Shown one piece after another: positions 8,447-13,910 of a DNA stretch of 13,910 bases. The DNA lies in the NCBI GenBank assembly GCA_033297205.1, contig MU859473.1, forward strand, positions 1 to 13,910. The letters run 5' to 3'. How positions within the stretch are numbered: position 1 is the first letter of the stretch; each line of letters begins with the position of its first letter. Source of the DNA: Pseudoneurospora amorphoporcata. Lineage: Eukaryota > Ascomycota > Sordariomycetes > Sordariales > Sordariaceae. The notes beneath the pieces are model-generated. The model searched no databases, was not told the DNA's origin, and was given only the letters and a program-made list of their open reading frames with translations. A program made the translations under genes and the position numbers.

Positions 8447-9938
8447 GGGGTTAGTTCTTTGAGGAAAGGAAAGGGCAAGGAGAAAACGTGGGTGGGATAT
8501 CTGCTATGAGCTTTTTGTGTGATGAACTGGGCAAGCGTCAGCAAGGGAAAGGGATTTGCGGTGGTTTAGTGTTCTGGGGTTCCCTATTTTTTTCTACCCC
8601 CTTTCGAGTGCGCATTCGAGTATTGCCTTGTCTGGTACCATAGCACCCAGACAATCGAACAGATCGATGCATATCGAGTTGTGATGTATTGGTGTCATTC
8701 GTCAACACTTGTTCGTATCCGTGCTGTATCTCCAACAAACCTAGGATGTGTTGGCGGGAAATGCTGTGAGGTTTTCCGTCCATTTTGCGTCTCGAGCGTC
8801 CGAGTTCTCCGTAGGCGTGAGGCCTTGTCATTAACGCACTTCCTGTCCAACAATTGCGGACTTTGTGTGTTTTGTGTTTTCCAAAGGTATCTTGGTCTTT
8901 CTACACGGCGTCTTGGGCTTCGTGAAAGACCTCTCTCAGCCTTGGGGAAAATGGAAGACACCAGCATTGGGTTACGCAAAATAAGGCCGATGAGGATCGT
9001 TCCGAGCGGGATGACGCAAATGCACCCATCCGAACTGTCACCGTGCACTGATTTTAAGGTTTGTTCTCGAGTCATCGTACTGACAGTTTCAAGACTATGG
9101 AACTGTCAAGTATGTAGAGGATTTCTGGCAAAGACGTGTCAACATCGAGGAGGGCTCGGAATCTGTGCCAGGCAAAGGTGAGTTGACGAAAAAGAGAAAG
9201 TCGGGATCCTATCGGACTCCATGAGACAAGGAGCAGGAGGGAAGTTGGAGTGAGGTGGAGTTGGGGATGCCGAGTGTGGGGTAAAGACCATCGGGCTCCG
9301 GCTCCCCCATCGCGCGCGCGCGGGGCACGGGATCCGACAAGAGATTCTAACCGGTTTCGGCAACGTGGCAAGGGGCCCCTTCTTTCTCCGCAATTCGAGG
9401 TCAATTGAGGGCGCTGAGTGGTTGGAATAACCAAGTCTAAGTGGCGGCACGAGCCATCTCAGTCACCTGACGCCCTACTCTACAGTATCCTTATTGTTCA
9501 TCAACCCTGGCAGTTGGGTCGAATCCTGCGGGGTTGACATGTTAAGGTATCCTTGCCCTTATCAAGACTACCTTAGCTAGCAGGGCAAAAGACTCCAGTT
9601 TAAGCAGGGCAGCGAACTGTCAACAACTCACCTGGAGAACAGAGCACCGCCAACACACACACCAACTCATGACCGACCGTCACTCTTGTTCGGTCAGCTT
9701 CGGCTTCTCTGCTGGTGCGGCATCGGTTCTCAAAAAGGTGCATGTCTTGGCTTCCGAAAGCGGTTAAGAGCGCGGTGATGCACCGAGTCGATCGCGCAGG
9801 TGTTCCTGGCCGGGCGGCTGCTTCTTGCTGAATGGACAATCTGTGGACGGGACGGCCTGTTGACGCGGGGGGGGAGGGGATCCCCATTCTTTCGGGCTTA
9901 TGTCCCAAGATCCACGGCGAGCGCGGATTGCGGAGTGT

Positions 9939-9971
9939 ACCCCGTACAAACCTCATGTGAACCCCGTACAA
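9939..9971. repeat. Promoter direct repeat ACCCCGTACAA, 22-bp spacing
   Basis: ACCCCGTACAA occurs at 9939-9949 and exactly again at 9961-9971. The 22-bp spacing is about two helical turns, which would put the copies on the same face of DNA. The pair lies about 190 bp upstream of the TATA box of the acyl-CoA synthetase gene. Confidence 0.6.
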
Positions 9972-10058
9972 CCCCGCCAATGTCGATGCTGGAACATCTA
10001 CCACCACAAGAGCGTGCGTCTCCAACATTCTGGGGCTGGTGACAGCCTCCGCCCGTGG

Positions 10059-10079
10059 ATTGGCTGGTTTGGCCCGAGG
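10059..10079 (+). promoter_or_regulatory. CCAAT box and FarA/FarB-type CCGAGG hexamer
   Basis: ATTGG (10059-10063) is a CCAAT box on the minus strand, the recognition sequence of the HAP complex. CCGAGG (10074-10079) is the reverse complement of CCTCGG, the core bound by the fatty-acid-responsive regulators FarA and FarB in Aspergillus. Both lie 80-100 bp upstream of the TATA box. The hexamer also occurs elsewhere in the window (for example in the beta-glucosidase coding region and near 12670), so chance is possible. It would suit a gene for carboxylic acid activation. Confidence 0.35.
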
Positions 10080-10158
10080 ATCTTGGATGCGTTCCCCTGT
10101 ATCCCCTGCTCGTCATTCCCCAGACGTGAGGAGGCTCTGCCTTGTGATCCTTGTAGAC

Positions 10159-10165
10159 TATAAAT
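10159..10165 (+). promoter_or_regulatory. TATA box of the acyl-CoA synthetase gene
   Basis: TATAAAT lies 336 bp upstream of the start codon and is followed by a pyrimidine-rich leader (about 10200-10265). No ATG occurs between it and 10501, which supports that start. A 5' UTR intron ending near the CACAG at about 10400 is possible but unproven. Confidence 0.55.
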
Positions 10166-10500
10166 CTGTCTTGGTCCTCTGTGTATCTATAGATATCGAC
10201 ACCTCCTGATTTGTTGCTGTTCTTTCCCTCTTGCCTGTCTTTCTTACTTCCCTCACCCCGTCCTCCGACTGATTCAGCACCTGCTTTTGCTCCGAGTGTC
10301 TTGGACAGCGGCTCGCTTTCTTCACCCGTCCGGTTTTGAGTTCACGGTATCTATCTTATACCCTTTAACTTGTTTGGTTGCCGACCCTTACACCACACGC
10401 ACAGCGTGTTGTTTTGGAGGAAGAGCATAGCAGCGTCTCCGACCTGACAGTTTACTACGTACACCACTTATATCACCAGCCAACCACACACAACTTCATC

Positions 10501-12368
10501 ATGTCCGGCGCACCGTCCAGACTCAGGAGCGTCCTGAACCATCTCCTTCCCCATGGACAGCCAGCACATCACATCCACAACCTGACGCCCACTGTCTTCC
10601 TTGAACGGGCTGCTGCCATTGAGCCTGAAGCCGAGGCCATCTTTCACATCACCGCCAACGGCAAGATACTCAGGCGTTCCTACATCGAGTTCGCCGATCG
10701 TGCTCGTGGTCTCGCCTACTACCTACGCAAGCACGGCTACAAGCGCGTCGGCCTTCTAGCTCCCAACACCCCGGCCTTCCTCGAGTCTGTTTACGGTATC
10801 GTAGCGGCTGGTGGTGTTATAGTGCCTGTCAACATTCGCCTTAAGCCTGAGGATATTACCTACATCTTCGACTTCGCAGAGGTGGATTCCATCATCGCCG
10901 ATGGCGAGTACGCTCATCTGCTTGACTCGTACAGGAAGGCGCACCCTGATGTTCCTGTTATCATTGATGTTGTAAGTAGCATTATTGGGGGGGTTTACAA
11001 TCAGCCAGAAGAAGAAGAAATCGCTGACACCATGTACAGGACACTGATGCCACAGAAGGTGCGCTTTGCGGCCCCTTCGACGAGGCGGTAATGGAGGGTC
11101 TCCAGCACGATAAGGCTACCGGCAGCAAGGGCTGGGCCGATCTTCAAAACCAGACCGTCGCCAACGAGGACGACATGATCGCCATTCCTTTCACCTCTGG
11201 CACCACCTCCAAGCCCAAGGGCTGCGTCTACACCCACCGCGGTGCTTACCTTGCCACGCTTGCCAATGTCATCGAGGCCGGACTCAACGTTGCTGATGGC
11301 CGTAGCAAGTACCTCTGGACGCTTCCCATGTTCCACGCTGTAGGCTGGACTTTCCCCTGGGCCGTCTGCGCCGTGCGTGGCACTCATGTGTGCCTGCGTA
11401 AAATTGACTACCCCTTGATCTGGAAGCTACTGAAGGAGGAGGGCGTGACACACTTCTGCGCCGCGCCCACTGTCAACACCCTCCTCTGTGCTGCCAAGGA
11501 GGCCGAGGTTCTTCGCAAGCCCGTCCGCGTCACTGTCGCCGCTTCGCCCCCCACCCCCCATCTGTTCGAGCAGATGACCAGCTTAAACCTCTTCCCTGTG
11601 CATGTGTATGGTCTTACCGAGACCTATGGCCCTATCACTAGGGGTTATATCCTTCCTTCGTGGGATAACCTTCCTCCTCATGAGAAGTACGCCAAGATGG
11701 CCCGGCAGGGACATGGCTTTATCACCAGCTTGCCAACTCGCATTATCAAGCCTGACCAGCCTGAGGGAGTGTTGATCGACGTGGAGAAGAACGGCAAAGA
11801 GGTTGGTGAGATTTGCTTCACCGGTAACATCTGCTGCAAGGGTTACTACAAGGATCCCGAAGCGACGAGGAAGCTGTTTGCCGGCGGCGTGCTGCACACA
11901 GGCGATTTGGCTGTTTGGGCTCCTGATGGAAGCATCCATATTCAGGATCGCGCGAAGGACATTATCATCTCCGGTTAGCACCTACCACCGGCGCCCCGTC
12001 CACTTCTAGAAAAAACACGAACTAACCTCATGTCCACAGGCGGCGAGAACATTTCCTCCGTAGCTCTCGAGTCCATGCTTGCCGAGCACCCCGACATTCT
12101 CGAGGCCGGCGTCGTGGCCGTTCCCGACTCCCACTGGGGCGAGCGACCCAAGGCCTACATCACCCTCAAGGAAGGTCGCGAGACGAGCTTGACGGGCCAG
12201 GAACTCATCGACTGGGCCAAGCACAACAGCAGCATCAGCAAGTTCATGGTGCCGAGGGAGGTTGAGATTGTCAAGGAGCTGCCCAAGACCAGCACGGGCA
12301 AGATCAAGAAGAACGAGCTCCGGGTGTGGGCTAGAACCGGTGTCATTCCTAACAACTCAAAGGTCTGA
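10501..12368 (+). CDS. Acyl-CoA synthetase, AMP-binding (ANL) family, probably peroxisomal
   Basis: The product should activate a carboxylic acid with ATP to an acyl-adenylate and then a CoA thioester. Exons are 10501-10971, 11040-11973 and 12040-12368; together 1734 nt and 577 residues. Family motifs are all present: the phosphate loop TSGTTSKPKG (209-218), LPMFHAVGW (252-260), the YGLTETYG block (347-354), the TGDL aspartate (about 446), DRAKDIIISGGEN (460-472) across intron 2, and the catalytic lysine Lys556 in KTSTGK. The pattern resembles plant AAE-type and bacterial medium-chain or aromatic acid CoA ligases; the substrate cannot be read from the sequence. Residues 7-15 (RLRSVLNHL) match the PTS2 peroxisomal signal exactly, and the protein ends in SKV, a non-canonical relative of the SKL signal. 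The start is the first ATG after the TATA box. The upstream open frame (10378-10500) has no ATG and is leader. Confidence 0.93.
10972..11039 (+). other. Intron 1 of the acyl-CoA synthetase gene (68 bp)
   Basis: The donor is GTAAGT, the branch-point match is GCTGAC (11023-11028), and the acceptor is TACAG. It lies between codons 157 and 158 (phase 0). Removing it joins VIIDV to DTDATEG and keeps the frame that carries the AMP-binding motif. Confidence 0.92.
11974..12039 (+). other. Intron 2 of the acyl-CoA synthetase gene (66 bp)
   Basis: The donor is GTTAGC, weaker than the usual GTAAGT; the branch point ACTAAC (12021-12026) is perfect and the acceptor is CCACAG. It splits the first glycine codon of the conserved SGGEN motif after its first base. 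If retained, translation ends at TAG 11976-11978, giving a protein without its C-terminal domain and catalytic lysine. Confidence 0.92.
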
Positions 12369-12800
12369 ACTTGAGCAAACTGCTGGCTGGTGCATGTCTT
12401 GTATTTTGGGGAGGCGGGTCCTTTTTTTTTTTTTTTCTTTTTTTTTTTTTCTTTTTTCGTTTTGCGTTGTTGTCAGCCTGGCATGGCAACTTCTTGTACA
12501 TATCCTTTTGGGTCTGTTTCCTTTTTCTTTTTTTTGGCGCGCGCAAACCTTGGAGCGGTCATGGTACTTTTGGAGTAATGATGTTATGGATTGGATTTGC
12601 ATCGAAGAGGAAATGAGTGTTCTTTTGAAACATATTCCGAAAATGTTGTGAAACTTTTTGTATCAACTTCCTCCTCGGCGGTGCACTGTTCTCCTTTGCT
12701 TTCCCTAAAGTATCCGGTTCTAGACAATGTTCCCAATCAGAGCTGACTCCGCCTTTCTATTCATATGAAAATGTGTCGCCGCCCGCTCCAGTATACTGCT
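12369..12800 (+). other. 3' flank of the acyl-CoA synthetase gene with long T tracts
   Basis: The T-rich run at 12422-12458 consists of T blocks of 15 and 14 bases and a shorter one, each broken by a single C, and a second T-rich run lies at about 12520-12535. Apparent reading frames here are only lysine or phenylalanine runs produced by the homopolymer. No clear AATAAA is seen. Confidence 0.5.
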
Positions 12801-13021
12801 GTGCATCACTATGAGACTGCGGCAGCATTGTGCCTGCAGGAACCGAGCTTCAAAAACACAATTTCAACCAACGTTTTTGGTGCATCTTCGCTATGACCTG
12901 GATTGAGTGCACGACGGTAGTGATGGTGTTGGTGTTGGTGGTAGTGGTTAGAGGAAGGAGGCACCGTGCCTCGGCGAGCTTGGCAAGCAACAATACCTAA
13001 GAGCGATTGTTCGGACACTTA

Positions 13022-13486
13022 CTAATAACTGGGAATTGGACCGGCACCTTCTTGTTGTTGTTGCCGTTGTCTGGCTTCAAACTCTTCACATATTATAGCT
13101 TGACGCCCTCCACCTTGTTGTTGCTGGCGTTCAAAGTCTATCAACTCTTGGGTAGATATTTCGATCAATATCTTCGCTCTCGAATTGTTGTCGGCGGGGA
13201 TCGAGATATGGGAAAGCCGGACCTTGAAAAGACGGAGCCTGAAATGCCGGGATTTGGTATTGGTAATAGTGTTGGTGTTGGTTGTTGGTTGAGTTGAAAG
13301 ATGGGAAGGTGAAAGATGTTTGTGGTCTGGTCTGTGACGTCTTATCGGCTTATCGGCGTTGGCGAATTGCCGGGAAGGGGATTTGCCGGCAAACCGGGAT
13401 GGCGAATTGCCGGGAGAGTCAAAGTTGCCGGCAAACCACCGTAGGAAGCTAGGCACGTGAACACAAGCACGTAAGCACGGTCGCAA
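13022..13486 (-). CDS. Possible glutamine-rich hypothetical protein
   Basis: A 154-codon minus-strand frame opens with ATG at 13486-13484 and stops at 13024-13022. The N-terminal half is basic and rich in Ser, Pro and Arg and is partly encoded by a duplicated 40-bp sequence. The C-terminal part has two similar Q-rich pieces (DFERQQQQGGG and EFEARQRQQQQEG) encoded by simple CAA/CAG repeats. I recognise no family. Such runs are common in Neurospora proteins, but a microsatellite alone would produce the same appearance. No promoter or intron signal was convincing, and a plus-strand frame overlaps it. Confidence 0.2.
   Translation of the reverse strand: MRPCLRACVHVPSFLRWFAGNFDSPGNSPSRFAGKSPSRQFANADKPIRRHRPDHKHLSPSHLSTQPTTNTNTITNTKSRHFRLRLFKVRLSHISIPADNNSRAKILIEISTQELIDFERQQQQGGGRQAIICEEFEARQRQQQQEGAGPIPSY
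13361..13440. repeat. Diverged 40-bp tandem duplication with TTGCCGGCAA palindromes
   Basis: GGCGAATTGCCGGGA occurs at 13361-13375 and 13401-13415, and TTGCCGGCAAACC occurs at 13383-13395 and 13425-13437. The intervening 7 and 9 bp differ. Each unit thus holds one copy of the perfect 10-bp palindrome TTGCCGGCAA. Confidence 0.75.
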
Positions 13487-13790
13487 ACATATTGCAGACG
13501 GCCGCGGTCGCTCGCATCGGTTTGATGTTCGCGACAGAACTGCACCCGCGTTTTCGCGCGCGGTTCATTGCAAATGTCATGACAGATAGAGACGAATTTG
13601 CTGCATTTACTGGCATTTTTTGCTGTTTGATACATGCGAAGTGGTATTCTGGTTGGTCTGTGCTTTCCCTTGGTCGTGTTTCTTGTTTTGTTGGTTTTTG
13701 GTCGCTGCAACTCCCGGTAATATGGTAGGGTTCGTTCGTTCTGTTCTTTGCCCGTGATGCCTCCGGCGGCCACTCCGTGGAGGCCCTCCC

Positions 13791-13910
13791 GGGGGGGGGG
13801 GGGGGGGGGGGGGGCCCCGCCCCCGGCCGGGGGGGGGGGGGGGGCGTCGCGCGGCACTGGGGCCCACCCCCCAACGGACCCCCCCCACAAGGCCCCGGTG
13901 AGGCGCACCC
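13791..13910. other. G/C homopolymer contig end, probably artefactual
   Basis: A run of 24 G (13791-13814) is followed by C blocks, a second run of 16 G (13829-13844) and several C runs to the end of the window. Nothing similar occurs elsewhere in the window. This pattern fits low-quality base calls at the end of a contig or a read tail. Proline- and glycine-rich frames across it should not be trusted. Confidence 0.7.

Larger units (their letters stand above)
8447..10158. other. Intergenic region between the two metabolic genes
   Basis: About 1.7 kb without a convincing gene; frames of up to 166 codons on both strands have no recognisable domain and contradict each other. The first few hundred bases are the 3' flank of the beta-glucosidase gene, with no clear polyadenylation hexamer. 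Other contents are an alternating CG run (9311-9322), an imperfect hairpin (9501-9537), a G-rich run (9867-9880) and a promoter-proximal pair of 11-bp repeats. The right part is the acyl-CoA synthetase promoter. Confidence 0.5.
12801..13790. other. Region without a firm gene; simple repeats
   Basis: Contains a GGTGTT-type microsatellite (about 12920-12950), GTTGTT runs (about 13050-13070), a GGTATTGGTAATAGTGTTGG tract (about 13255-13280) and the duplication at 13361-13440. Overlapping frames on both strands are of low complexity, and no tRNA or rRNA was recognised. Confidence 0.4.

Noticed and set aside
9311..9322. CG alternating run as a Z-DNA or regulatory element
   Set aside because: Twelve bases in a GC-rich intergenic region are not enough to support a function.
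8538..10163. Minus- and plus-strand frames of up to 166 codons between the two metabolic genes
   Set aside because: No domain, no consistent start or intron signals, biased toward Arg, Ser and Pro as expected for non-coding GC-rich DNA.
10378..10500. N-terminal extension of the acyl-CoA synthetase upstream of 10501
   Set aside because: The frame is open but has no ATG; the first ATG after the TATA box is 10501, and it places the PTS2 signal at the N-terminus.
12262..12651. Frames rich in Phe or Lys around the T tracts
   Set aside because: They are translations of homopolymer runs in the 3' flank.
1..13910. CRISPR array, bacterial operon, biosynthetic cluster or novel defence system
   Set aside because: The genes have spliceosomal introns and eukaryotic promoters, no regular spacer array exists, and the two intact genes are unrelated housekeeping-type metabolic enzymes.

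Overview
This looks like nuclear DNA of a filamentous ascomycete, most likely a Sordariales fungus close to Neurospora or Sordaria. The reasons are short spliceosomal introns (66-93 bp) with fungal splice sites, C-ending codon preference in the two clear genes, a family 1 beta-glucosidase that resembles the Neurospora/Humicola intracellular enzymes, and a long TA-rich tract carrying the marks of repeat-induced point mutation (RIP). Species assignment is inference; no search was run.

Layout. Bases 1 to about 5150 are a graveyard of mobile elements. The window opens inside the last 93 bp of an LTR. Immediately beyond it lies a minus-strand Gag-like reading frame (669 down to 94) full of TAA/TAG stops, with a presumed leader containing a degenerate 26-bp tandem repeat. 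From about 3190 down to 1200, also on the minus strand, lies a Mutator-like (MULE/FAR1-type) transposase fossil, split by about 0.4 kb of other sequence. A GC-richer island (3294-3541) and an extremely AT-rich stretch (to 4026) follow. A complete 620-bp solo LTR (4027-4646) with a perfect 5-bp target duplication (ATTTC) then sits in the AT-rich DNA; its end matches the LTR at the window start.

At about 5150 composition switches to ordinary GC. The 1.7 kb to 6922 has no convincing gene and holds the promoter of an intracellular GH1 beta-glucosidase (6923-8446, one intron, 476 aa), whose catalytic glutamates are intact. A 2-kb intergenic region follows (8447-10500), then an acyl-CoA synthetase/AMP-binding enzyme (10501-12368, two introns, 577 aa). 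That protein carries a textbook N-terminal peroxisomal PTS2 signal, and its promoter has a FarA/FarB-type CCGAGG hexamer, a CCAAT box and a TATA box.

From 12369 to the end there is no firm gene: long T tracts, a diverged 40-bp duplication, a weak glutamine-rich minus-strand frame, and a last 120 bp of G and C homopolymers that looks like a low-quality contig end rather than biology.

The two intact genes are metabolic, one cleaving imported cellobiose and the other activating a carboxylic acid with CoA, probably in peroxisomes. Nothing indicates that they work together. I do not see a new biological system. The most informative items are the layered transposon history with RIP-type loss of transposase catalytic residues, and the PTS2 prediction.
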